A program made the position numbers and the translations under genes. Below, piece by piece: positions 1 through 9,078 of a stretch of 27,586 nucleotides of DNA; the stretch's first letter is position 1, and every line of letters starts with the position of its first letter. The notes below the pieces were generated by a model. The model ran no database searches and had not been told where the DNA came from. It was given only the letters and a program-made list of their open reading frames with translations. Source of the stretch: REDI01 sp964586865 (GTDB taxonomy: Bacteria; Myxococcota_A; UBA796; GCA-2862545); assembly GCA_964586865.1 (NCBI GenBank), contig CAZPJM010000035.1, positions 1-27,586 of the forward strand, written 5' to 3'.

Positions 1-61
1 GAGCGGGGATGTCGATGGGGGGCGGATGTCACGCGGGGCGCGCCGGGCGGGGAGAGGGCGG

Positions 62-835
62 CTACCGGCCGTTGGCCGAGAAGTGCTGGTAGTCCTTGAG
101 GCTCCGCCAGTGACCACCCCATCGCCAGCCCACCCGGCGAAAGGCCTCCACCGCGGGGCCGTCGGCGGTGATCACCCCAGGCCGGTCGTCCCGGTCGAGC
201 CAGTCGCGGCCGCCCGGGGGCTGGACCCGCTCGCCCTTGACCCACGGGTTGCGGAGGGGGTTCAGGTCGACCGCCCGGCCCAGGGCGTGCTGGGACCAGG
301 AGCGGCCCCCGGCCACCGGCCGGCAGTTGAAGCCGCTGGTGTTGTCGGCGGCCATCGACGCCGCGTCGTCGCCGCCGAAGGCCCGGACCGGCTCCATCCG
401 GGTGATGGGGAAGCCCGCCTCGTAGAGGGCCTCGAAGGCGGTGACCATGTCGTCGGCCGCGTCGGCGTGGACCACCAGCAGCCCCCGGGCCGTGCCGCCG
501 TCCGGGGTGTGGTGGCGGAGCTCCACCGCCCGCAGATCCTCGAGGGGCACCGGGCAGCCGGGGTGCCAGCTCACGCCCGTCATGGCCGCGCGCTCCTCGG
601 CGGTGAGGAGCCGGATCTGCGTCGCTGGCCGGTCGGTCTCGATGGCGCGGGTGTCCGGGGCGGACGGGGAGGCGGGGGCCGAGGCGCTCTCCGCAGGGGG
701 CCCCGCCGTCTCCGGGGCCTTGTCGGCGGCCGCGGAGGGCTCCGCCGGGGGCGACCCGGGGGGCTCGGCGGGGGAGGCGCCCGGGGTACAGGCGGCCAGC
801 AGGAGGGCCAGGAGGCCGGGGAGGACCGGGCGCAT
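62..835 (-). CDS. M15-family D,D-/L,D-carboxypeptidase-like lipoprotein
   Basis: The 257-residue protein starts with a lipoprotein signal (hydrophobic run ending LLAAC, acylated Cys16). A Pro/Ala/Ser-rich linker of about 50 residues follows, then a C-terminal zinc peptidase domain. The domain shows the M15 signature SxHxxGxAxD (SQHALGRAVD, with H183 and D190) and a terminal DYQHF that supplies the third zinc ligand, H251. Family members trim peptidoglycan stem peptides. A lipid-anchored periplasmic cell-wall hydrolase is therefore likely, although the substrate is inferred. The ATG at 835 has only a weak AGGGAT upstream. The gene diverges from the membrane protein beginning at 906 across about 70 bp, which must hold both promoters. 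Three further cysteines (one at 94, one at 171) could allow a disulfide. Family assignment is good; exact specificity is unknown. Confidence 0.85.
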   Translation of the reverse strand: MRPVLPGLLALLLAACTPGASPAEPPGSPPAEPSAAADKAPETAGPPAESASAPASPSAPDTRAIETDRPATQIRLLTAEERAAMTGVSWHPGCPVPLEDLRAVELRHHTPDGGTARGLLVVHADAADDMVTAFEALYEAGFPITRMEPVRAFGGDDAASMAADNTSGFNCRPVAGGRSWSQHALGRAVDLNPLRNPWVKGERVQPPGGRDWLDRDDRPGVITADGPAVEAFRRVGWRWGGHWRSLKDYQHFSANGR

Positions 836-905
836 GCGCGATCCCTAACCGGCCGGGACGGGACCGTCGGATGCCGCGGACCCGGCCCGTGCGGTAGCCT
901 TGCCC

Positions 906-2255
906 ATGGACGACGCCCGAAAGCCCGTCGAGGTCGACGCCCCCACCCTGGAGCTGTGGGCCCTGGCGCTGGAGGGCCTGCTCGTGCTGGGCGGCGTCCT
1001 CCTCTTCGGCTTCGCCACCGGAGCGGTCCAGCTCGGGGATCTGGCCCTCTCCTGGACCCTGACGACCCTGCTGCTCTCGCTGGTGGCCGGGGCCTTGGTG
1101 CCGTGGACCCGCGGCGTCGGGCGCGGCGCCCGGTGGCTCGGCCTCACCCTGGTGCTCGGGGCGGTGGGCGCGCTCCTCACGGCCCCGACCCTGATGGGGA
1201 TCCTCCTGCTGTCCGTGATCCGCAATGGCTTCAGCCCGTCGATGGCCGACATCCTCTCCACCGTCGAGGCCGGGGGGCCGGCGGGGGCGTGGCTGGGGGC
1301 GGAGGCCGGCGTGGGCAGCGGCGCCCTGCTGGGGCTTGTCGTGATGCTGGTGGACGGCGTCCGGGGGGTCCCCGCCAACCCGGACCGACCCGGCACCCTC
1401 ACCGTGGTCCTGGGCAGCACGCTCTCGGCCCTGGTCCTGGTGGGCGTGGCCGAGCTGCAGCACCACCAGCCCACCTACATGCTCACGGGCTGCTCCTCCC
1501 TCTGCCAGGCCTGGCCGGTGCAGCCCATGGGTCGGTGGCTCGGCGACGTGCTGGCCCTGGTGGGGGTCGCCGGGGCCACCTTCATCCTGGACGCGGCCTC
1601 CCCCAAGTGGCGCGGTCCGGCCGGCACCGTGGTCGCGGGGGCCGCCCTGCTCGCCCTGGCCCTCGCCAACACGGTCCACACCTCCACCCTCGGCACCCGC
1701 TACAAGCGACACACCCTGGGCCTGCCGGCCCTCACCCTCCCGGCCCGTCGCGAGCTCATCGGCGCCGAGCTCACCGAAGAGCCCGGCACCCTGGTCCACC
1801 GGGTCGTGGTCCGCTGGAGGGACGGGCAGGAGGAGGTGATCGTGGTGGGCCTCGGCCCCTTCCGGCCCGACCTGGACGATCTGCTGGGCCACATGGAGGC
1901 CCAGGTGGCCGAGCTCGGGCAGTACGAGCCGCGGGAGCCCGGCGAGACGGGCCCCCTGCGGGTGAGCCCCCAGGTCGTGGAGGGGTGGATCCGGGAGTTC
2001 CTGGACCCGGCGGCCTGCGCCGCACGTCATGGCCACGACGAGCGGGTCGAGGCGGAGCTCTCGGTCGAGCTGGTCGCGGGGCGGGTCACCCGCGCCCGCG
2101 GCGAGGAGCGGGACGGGGCCCGGGGCTTCGCGCGGTGCCTGGAGGCCCGCGTGCGGGAACTGCCGCGGCTGGACGGGCACACCCTGGCGCTCACCTTCCG
2201 CGTGGTGCACGACCCGGACGCCACGCCCCCCGACGACACCGACCCGGCCCCCTGA
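906..2255 (+). CDS. multi-pass membrane protein with AgmX/TonB-like C-terminal domain
   Basis: This 449-residue protein is of unknown function. The first 270 residues or so contain about seven hydrophobic segments (for example near residues 18-40, 50-70, 78-105, 130-150, 165-185, 205-225 and 235-252). A soluble C-terminal part of about 180 residues follows. The last 90 residues have the layout of the AgmX/PglI-type C-terminal domain common in Myxococcota: a short helix with Cys, a beta strand (VEAELSVELVAGRVTRA), then a second CLEARVRELP helix-Cys element and a closing strand. This resemblance is by pattern and is tentative. The ATG at 906 is preferred over an in-frame TTG six bases upstream. 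The gene runs convergently into the thioesterase with a gap of only 12 bp. Confidence 0.75.
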   Translation: MDDARKPVEVDAPTLELWALALEGLLVLGGVLLFGFATGAVQLGDLALSWTLTTLLLSLVAGALVPWTRGVGRGARWLGLTLVLGAVGALLTAPTLMGILLLSVIRNGFSPSMADILSTVEAGGPAGAWLGAEAGVGSGALLGLVVMLVDGVRGVPANPDRPGTLTVVLGSTLSALVLVGVAELQHHQPTYMLTGCSSLCQAWPVQPMGRWLGDVLALVGVAGATFILDAASPKWRGPAGTVVAGAALLALALANTVHTSTLGTRYKRHTLGLPALTLPARRELIGAELTEEPGTLVHRVVVRWRDGQEEVIVVGLGPFRPDLDDLLGHMEAQVAELGQYEPREPGETGPLRVSPQVVEGWIREFLDPAACAARHGHDERVEAELSVELVAGRVTRARGEERDGARGFARCLEARVRELPRLDGHTLALTFRVVHDPDATPPDDTDPAP

Positions 2256-2267
2256 CCGGCCCCGCGC

Positions 2268-3053
2268 TCACTTCACGATCACCATCGTCTGGACGTTCCG
2301 AGCCAGGATCCGCCCGTCGTGACCCCGCAGCAGGCGGGTCTCGGCGGTGAAGCCCTCGTGCGCCAGGTCGGCGTCGGCGCTCAGGTGCAGGGGGGCGTCG
2401 GGGTCGAGCCCGTCGAAGGTGCCGAGCACATCGAGGGTGAAGGAGACGGTGGCGGCGGGTCGGGGGCGGGACATGGCCACATAGGCGGCCGGCCACCAGG
2501 CGTCGGCGCACCCCGCCAGGTAGGCCGCGTCGCGGACCGGGCCGGGCAGACGGGGTCGGATCCAGCCCGCGGTCCGACGGTCGCGGCCGCTCATGGGCAG
2601 CCCCTCCAGGAGGCGGTACTCGTAGTGGGGTGCGAAGACCGGCCCGATGGGCGGCTGGACGGGCACCTCGGTGGCCTCTCGCCAGTCGCCCACCTCGACG
2701 GGTCGGTCCCAGGTGCCGTCCTCGACCCGCCGCACCCCCAGGACGCCCACGGCGTGGACCGCGACGGTCCCGTCCTGGACGAGGCGCACCGCCCGGATGG
2801 TGGTGCCGCGCCCCTCGCGCAGGGTCTCCCGGTGCAGGGTGGCGGAGCCCACCAGGGTCGGGGCCGGCAGGGCCGCGGTCAGGGTCCGCAGGGGCCGATC
2901 GGCCGGCGCATCGTGGACCAGGGCCCGGATGAGGGTCGCGAGGACCAGCCCCCCGAAGGCACCCCGCCCCTGCTGCCAGCCGTCCGGCACCTCCCAGGTG
3001 GCGGTGTCCGGGGCGGTGAAGGTGGGCGTGGTGAGGGAGAGGAAGTCGGACAT
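2268..3053 (-). CDS. acyl-CoA thioesterase-like hotdog protein (TesB/4HBT_3 family)
   Basis: This 261-residue protein has the double-hotdog layout of TesB-like thioesterases. The N-terminal half carries a WQQGRGAFGGLVLATLIRAL helix, equivalent to the central hotdog helix. A strand-rich acyl-binding part follows (TLTAALPAPTLVGSATL, then GRGTTIRAVRLVQDG), and the second half holds another hotdog that begins near the PPIGPVFAPHYEYR segment. Such proteins hydrolyse acyl-CoA to free acid and CoA. The chain-length preference cannot be read from the sequence. The ATG at 3053 is chosen because GGAGGG lies at the correct spacing; an upstream in-frame ATG at 3071 lacks this. It lies 37 bp downstream of the histidine kinase on the same strand and could share its transcript. 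Confidence 0.78.
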   Translation of the reverse strand: MSDFLSLTTPTFTAPDTATWEVPDGWQQGRGAFGGLVLATLIRALVHDAPADRPLRTLTAALPAPTLVGSATLHRETLREGRGTTIRAVRLVQDGTVAVHAVGVLGVRRVEDGTWDRPVEVGDWREATEVPVQPPIGPVFAPHYEYRLLEGLPMSGRDRRTAGWIRPRLPGPVRDAAYLAGCADAWWPAAYVAMSRPRPAATVSFTLDVLGTFDGLDPDAPLHLSADADLAHEGFTAETRLLRGHDGRILARNVQTMVIVK

Positions 3054-3090
3054 GGGCCCTCCGAGCAGCATCCGGGCTAACGCCTCCCGG

Positions 3091-4878
<1,788 letters not shown>

Positions 4879-4901
4879 CGGTTCTTGACGGAGAGGTGGC
4901 C

Positions 4902-5951
4902 ATGATCGACCTGTACGCCCTCGACCGGGACCAGCTCGGCGCCCTCCTCGCCGAGTGGGGCGAGCCCCGCTTCCGGGCCGACCAGCTCTGGGGCTGGCTG
5001 TACGAGCGTCGGGTGGACCACTTCGGCGCCATGACCAACCTCCCCCGGGGGCTGCGGGAGCGGCTGTCCCGCGAGACCACCCTGGGGACGCTGCGGATCG
5101 CCACCGAGCGCCGCAGCCGGGACGGCACCGTCAAGCGGGTCTACCAGCTCTCGGACGGCCAGCTCATCGAGAGCGTCCTCATGCCCTACCAGGACCATCG
5201 CCGCACGGCGTGCATCTCCTCCCAGGCCGGCTGCGCCATGGGCTGCGCCTTCTGCGCCACCGGCCAGATGGGCTTCGCCCGGCACCTCTCCGCCACCGAG
5301 ATCTTCGAGCAGGCCGCCGTCTTCGCCCGCGAGCTCGCCGCCACCGGCCATCGGCTCTCGAACGTGGTGCTCATGGGGATGGGGGAGCCCTTCCACAACT
5401 ACGACAACGTGGTCGCCGCCATCCGCCGGCTCAACACCGATCTCGGGATCGGCGCCCGCCACATCACCGTGAGCACGGTGGGCCTGGCCCCGCGGATCCG
5501 CCAGCTCGCCACCGAGGGCCTCCAGGTCACCCTGGCGATCAGCCTCCATGCCGCCACCGATGCCGAGCGGGGCAGCTTCATGCCCATCAACCGCAAATAC
5601 CCCATCGACGAGCTGCTGGACGCGGTCCGCGACTACCAGGCGGCGACCAACCGCCGGGTGACCTTCGAGTGGGCCCTCATCGCCGGCAAGAACGACACGG
5701 TCGAGGAGGCCCGGCGCCTCGGCGGGCGCCTCCAGGGCATCCTGTGCCACGTCAACCTCATCCCCCTCAACCCCACCGACGGCTACGACGGGGCCCCCAC
5801 CGACCCGGAGCAGGTGGCCCGCTTCGTGGCCGAGCTGGAGCGCCACGGGATCCCGGCGACGGTGCGGGTGCGCCGGGGCATCGACGTGGACGCCGGCTGC
5901 GGGCAGCTCAAGAGCGAGGTGCTCCGACGGCGGCGGCAGGCCTCCCCATGA
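4902..5951 (+). CDS. rlmN: 23S rRNA / tRNA adenine-C2 methyltransferase RlmN
   Basis: This 349-residue radical-SAM enzyme is full length for the family. The CxxxCxxC motif that binds the 4Fe-4S cluster is C111, C115 and C118 (GCAMGCAFCATGQMGF). C333 near the C-terminus (DAGCGQL) is the expected second catalytic cysteine, which forms the protein-RNA thioether intermediate. Typical RlmN blocks are visible: N-terminal EPRFRADQLWGWLYERRV, SSQAGC, VVLMGMGEP, ITVSTVGLAP and SLHA. It methylates A2503 of 23S rRNA and A37 of some tRNAs in the cytoplasm. The ATG at 4902 is chosen because GGAGAGG sits at 4890-4896; a GTG six bases upstream overlaps that site. A MaoC-like gene follows after 16 bp. Confidence 0.97.
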   Translation: MIDLYALDRDQLGALLAEWGEPRFRADQLWGWLYERRVDHFGAMTNLPRGLRERLSRETTLGTLRIATERRSRDGTVKRVYQLSDGQLIESVLMPYQDHRRTACISSQAGCAMGCAFCATGQMGFARHLSATEIFEQAAVFARELAATGHRLSNVVLMGMGEPFHNYDNVVAAIRRLNTDLGIGARHITVSTVGLAPRIRQLATEGLQVTLAISLHAATDAERGSFMPINRKYPIDELLDAVRDYQAATNRRVTFEWALIAGKNDTVEEARRLGGRLQGILCHVNLIPLNPTDGYDGAPTDPEQVARFVAELERHGIPATVRVRRGIDVDAGCGQLKSEVLRRRRQASP

Positions 5952-5967
5952 GGCCCGGGAGCGCGCG

Positions 5968-6798
5968 ATGACGCCGGGGACGGCGCTGCGGATCCTGTCG
6001 CGGGTGGGCCGGCGCCCGCCCCCGGTCCTGCCGCGGCTCGAGCGCCGCCTGGCGGTGGAGGTGGACCCGGGGCTGCGGGTCCGGATGGCGGGGTGGCTCG
6101 ACCTGGAGCCGTCCCGCGTGGCCCTGCCGTGCGTCTACCCCCTCCTCCAGCCTGCCCACGTGGAGCTCCTCCTCACCCCTTCGCTGGGGATCTCCCTGCT
6201 GGGCATGGTCCACCTGGCCCAGACCACGGCGGTCCACGACCCGGACGCCCTGGAGGGACGCCTGGACCTGGCCCTCACCCTGGTCGAGGACGCGCCGCTG
6301 GCGGGCCGACGGACGGTCCGGATCGGGAGCCGGCTCTCGGGGATGGACCTCGTGGCGACCGCCGAGAGCCGCTACCTGCTGCCGGGGACCCGCGCGCCAC
6401 GGACAGCCCCCGCGAGCGGTGGTGGCTGGACCTCCGAGCTGCCGCCGACGGCCCCCTCCGGGCCCCCCCACCGGTGGGGGGCAGGGGCGGGACGGGCCTA
6501 TGCGCGGGTCTCGGGCGACTGGAATCCCATCCACGTGGCCGCCCTTCCGGCACGGCTCTTCGGGCAGCCGGGGGCCATCCTCCACGGCATGGCCATGGCG
6601 GCGGTGGCCTGGCGCGACCTCGGCGCCACCGCCCGGGTCCAGGAGGCCCGCTTCAGGCGGTCGCGGACCCTGCCGGGCGCCACCACGGCCCGGGGTCACG
6701 CGGAGGGCGTGTTCGAGGTCCGCGATGGGGAGCGCATCCTCGTCGAGGGGGTGCACCGGGCCATGCCCCAGGAGAACCACGAGAGCGCCGGAGCGTGA
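5968..6798 (+). CDS. MaoC-like hydratase/dehydratase
   Basis: This 276-residue protein carries a degenerate N-terminal hotdog (about 20-140) and a canonical C-terminal hydratase-2/MaoC hotdog (about 175-270). The catalytic signature YARVSGDWNPIH gives D184 and H189, followed by the expected ARLFGQPGAILHGM block. Family members hydrate or dehydrate (R)-3-hydroxyacyl thioesters bound to CoA or ACP. The two-hotdog size resembles eukaryotic-type hydratase 2 and mycobacterial HtdX/HtdZ-like enzymes. It starts 16 bp after rlmN with GGGAG upstream of the ATG, so co-transcription with rlmN is likely. Its stop lies 4 bp from the convergent ectD stop. Whether it acts in fatty-acid synthesis or breakdown cannot be told from the sequence. 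Confidence 0.88.
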   Translation: MTPGTALRILSRVGRRPPPVLPRLERRLAVEVDPGLRVRMAGWLDLEPSRVALPCVYPLLQPAHVELLLTPSLGISLLGMVHLAQTTAVHDPDALEGRLDLALTLVEDAPLAGRRTVRIGSRLSGMDLVATAESRYLLPGTRAPRTAPASGGGWTSELPPTAPSGPPHRWGAGAGRAYARVSGDWNPIHVAALPARLFGQPGAILHGMAMAAVAWRDLGATARVQEARFRRSRTLPGATTARGHAEGVFEVRDGERILVEGVHRAMPQENHESAGA

Positions 6799-6802
6799 CG
6801 GC

Positions 6803-7735
6803 TCAGTCCTGCGGGCGGGGCCTCACCAGGGGCACGGGGTCGCGGTGGGCCACGAAGTCGGGCCGGGGGCGGGTGCCGGCGAAGGGCTCCTGCAGGGCGT
6901 TCTCGACGCTGTTGTAGCAGAAGAACACGTTGGAGCGCGGCCAGGGCGAGATGTTGCTCGCCGAGCCGTGCATCAGGTTGCAGTCGAAGAGGAGCACCGA
7001 GCCGGCGGGCCCGGTGGGCATGGCCAGACCGCAGCGCTCCACCAGGGTGGCGAGGCTCTTCTTGTCGGGCACGCCGGTCTCCTGCTGGCGGAGCGACCGC
7101 TTGTAGTTGTCCTCGGGGGTCTCGCCGACGCAGCTCACGAAGGTCCGGTGAGAGCCGGGCATGACCATGAGCGAGCCATTGAAGGCGTCGTTGGCGGCCA
7201 GGAGCAGCGAGAAGGACACGGCCCGCATCCGGGGCATGCCATCCTCGGCGTGCCAGGTCTCGAAGTCGGAGTGCCAGTAGAACTCCTTGCCCTCGAAGCC
7301 GGGCTTCACGTTGATGCGGGCCTGATGGAGGTAGACGTCGGAGCCCAGCACCTGCTGGGCGGCGTCGAGCAGCCGCGGGTCGCGGCTCAGGCGGTCGAAG
7401 GTCGGCGAGAACGTGTGGGGCGCGAAGATGGACCGGAGCGCCTCGCTCTCGGGCTCCCGGATGGCCTCGGGCCGGTCACGGAGGCCCGGGTCATCCCCCA
7501 GCGCGTCGAGCTCGGCCTGCAGGGAGGCCACCTCGTCGGTGGTGAAGAGGCTCTCGAAGAAGACGTAGCCGTGCGTGTCGAAGAAGCGCAGGTCCGACCA
7601 GCCGAGCGGGCCGCCCTCGCCCCAGGTCTCCCCCCACAGGACCGGGTCCTGGCGGTCGAGACAGACGGGGCGCTCGGCGACCCGGGTCGGGTAGGGGTCG
7701 GGTTGGAGGCGCAGGTCGGACGGATGAAGATTCAT
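6803..7735 (-). CDS. ectD: ectoine hydroxylase EctD (Fe(II)/2-oxoglutarate dioxygenase)
   Basis: A 310-residue non-heme iron dioxygenase that converts ectoine to 5-hydroxyectoine, a compatible solute. The EctD signature is complete at residues 152-167 (FYWHSDFETWHAEDG), giving iron ligands H155 and D157. The third ligand, H256, is in LMHGSASN. Other diagnostic EctD blocks are VMPGSHRTFVSC, the EDNYKRSLRQQE segment, and the NVFFCYNSVEN tail. Length is normal for the family. GGAG is placed correctly before the ATG at 7735. The unusual point is that no ectA, ectB, ectC or ask_ect flanks it. The enzyme must therefore use ectoine made from genes elsewhere or imported ectoine. The 216-bp region upstream should contain its promoter. 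Confidence 0.95.
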   Translation of the reverse strand: MNLHPSDLRLQPDPYPTRVAERPVCLDRQDPVLWGETWGEGGPLGWSDLRFFDTHGYVFFESLFTTDEVASLQAELDALGDDPGLRDRPEAIREPESEALRSIFAPHTFSPTFDRLSRDPRLLDAAQQVLGSDVYLHQARINVKPGFEGKEFYWHSDFETWHAEDGMPRMRAVSFSLLLAANDAFNGSLMVMPGSHRTFVSCVGETPEDNYKRSLRQQETGVPDKKSLATLVERCGLAMPTGPAGSVLLFDCNLMHGSASNISPWPRSNVFFCYNSVENALQEPFAGTRPRPDFVAHRDPVPLVRPRPQD

Positions 7736-7951
7736 GGTTCACTCCAGGGCGGTCCGGAGCGGACGATGCCGTGGAGGCCATGACGCCCGCGCCGGGGGTC
7801 GACACCCGAGGCGTAGTGCCGGGCACCACCCCCGTCCAGAGGGGGTGTCGGGGGGTCCCCGCCAAGAACGGTCCGGGGAGGCTTGTTCGTGACGAGCGCT
7901 ACACAGGAGGCTTACAGGACTTGAAAGCCATGCTCCAATGTATGTCTACGC
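7736..7951. other. intergenic region upstream of ectD with a GC hairpin
   Basis: This 216-bp gap lies between the end of the metallophosphoesterase gene and the start of ectD, both on the minus strand. It contains a 7-bp perfect inverted repeat, CACCCCC at 7827-7833 and GGGGGTG at 7841-7847, with a 7-nt loop. This could terminate the upstream gene, although there is no T-run. The stretch at 7890-7950 is noticeably less GC-rich than its surroundings and is the best place for an ectD promoter. No clear -35/-10 pair could be assigned. No coding capacity was found. Confidence 0.45.
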
Positions 7952-8953
7952 TCACCCGCAGTCCCCCTCCTCGGGCGCGTCTAACGGTACCGGAACGTTC
8001 GTGTAGTCCCAGGTGTCGGCGCACGGCGTGAACCATCGGGCCTTGTCGAGGTCGGGCTGGGTCCAGTCCGAGCCGCTGGCGTCCAGGTCGAGCAACCAGA
8101 AGTTGTCGGCGTCGTACCGGACCGCGCCCAGGACCGTGTGGGACCAGTCCGGATCCCGCGTGAAGTCCAGCCAGCGGTGGGTGTGGCCGACGAAGCTGGC
8201 CTGCACGTTGTCGTGGCGCGCCAGGACCGTCACCAGGTCGGGATGCGGCCCGCCGGGATCCTCGTCGCGGGCGGTGACCTGGTCCATGTAGTGGGTGAGC
8301 ACGAAGGTGGGACGCCCCTCGGCGAGCTGGCCGTCGAGCCAGGCGAGCTGCTCGGCCCCGTAGCTGGCGAAGGAGGTGTCGCAGGCGGGGCCGAGCACCT
8401 CCCAGGTGGGCCCTTGCTGACCGTCGAGCAGCACGAAGCGCCAGGGCCCCAGGTCCACCGCCCGATAGCCGGCCTGTCCATGGTGCCGCTCGAGGAGGGC
8501 CGCGGTGGTCACCCGGGGGATGGAGCGGCCGGGCTCGCCACACCGCACCTCGTAGTCGTGGTTGCCCCACACCAGGTGGACGGGGGCCGGGGCGTCGGCG
8601 AGCAGCGCCGCGGATCGGGTGAAGGCGCTCGGCGCGCTGTCATAGGCGTCCACCGCGTCGCCGTGGGGGTAGGCGTCGTGCATCACGTCCCCGAGCAGGA
8701 AGATGGCGTCGACGGGTGGATCCAGCGCAGCGAGGCTGTCGAGGGCCCGGGCGAGCCGCTCGGGCCCCTTCATGATGCTGTCGTTGTCGATGCCCTCGCT
8801 CTCCGAGCAGCAGACGTAGTCCGGCCCGATCACGTGGCTGTCGGCCAGCAGGGCCACCCGGTAGGGGCTCCCGGCGGGGTCGGGGTCGCCAGAGGCGCCG
8901 CAGGCCAGCAGGAAGGCGAGCGGCAGGGGGGCGGTGAGAGGGGCACGGAACAA
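7952..8953 (-). CDS. calcineurin-like metallophosphoesterase lipoprotein
   Basis: A 333-residue secreted lipoprotein (signal peptide with FLLAC, acylated Cys18) carrying a calcineurin-type phosphoesterase domain. The five metal-binding motifs are present in order: DxH (LLADSH, D38 and H40), GDxxH (LLGDVMHD), GNHD (WGNHDYE), LTH and GHTH (SFVGHTHRW). This predicts a two-metal phosphohydrolase acting in the periplasm or at the cell surface. The substrate is unknown. A vicinal Cys pair (CC near 48-49) and further cysteines near the C-terminus suggest disulfides. The start is a TTG at 8953, supported by an exact GGAGG five bases upstream and by the signal peptide beginning there. It diverges from the alpha-dioxygenase gene. 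Confidence 0.88.
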   Translation of the reverse strand: MFRAPLTAPLPLAFLLACGASGDPDPAGSPYRVALLADSHVIGPDYVCCSESEGIDNDSIMKGPERLARALDSLAALDPPVDAIFLLGDVMHDAYPHGDAVDAYDSAPSAFTRSAALLADAPAPVHLVWGNHDYEVRCGEPGRSIPRVTTAALLERHHGQAGYRAVDLGPWRFVLLDGQQGPTWEVLGPACDTSFASYGAEQLAWLDGQLAEGRPTFVLTHYMDQVTARDEDPGGPHPDLVTVLARHDNVQASFVGHTHRWLDFTRDPDWSHTVLGAVRYDADNFWLLDLDASGSDWTQPDLDKARWFTPCADTWDYTNVPVPLDAPEEGDCG

Positions 8954-9078
8954 TGCGACCTCCAGGGCGCCCCATAGCCCCTCGGACCCGGGCCGGGCCC
9001 CTCTCCCCCGAACGGGGCAACCTCCACTCTCGCGCCCCGCGGCCCGGAACCCCCACGCCAGCGGGGGTGAAGGACGCC

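Noticed and set aside
26..2350. Long plus-strand open frame of 774 codons over the peptidase and membrane-protein genes
   Set aside because: It is Arg/Gly/Pro low-complexity sequence typical of out-of-frame GC-rich DNA; real genes with signal peptides and catalytic motifs occupy the other frames.
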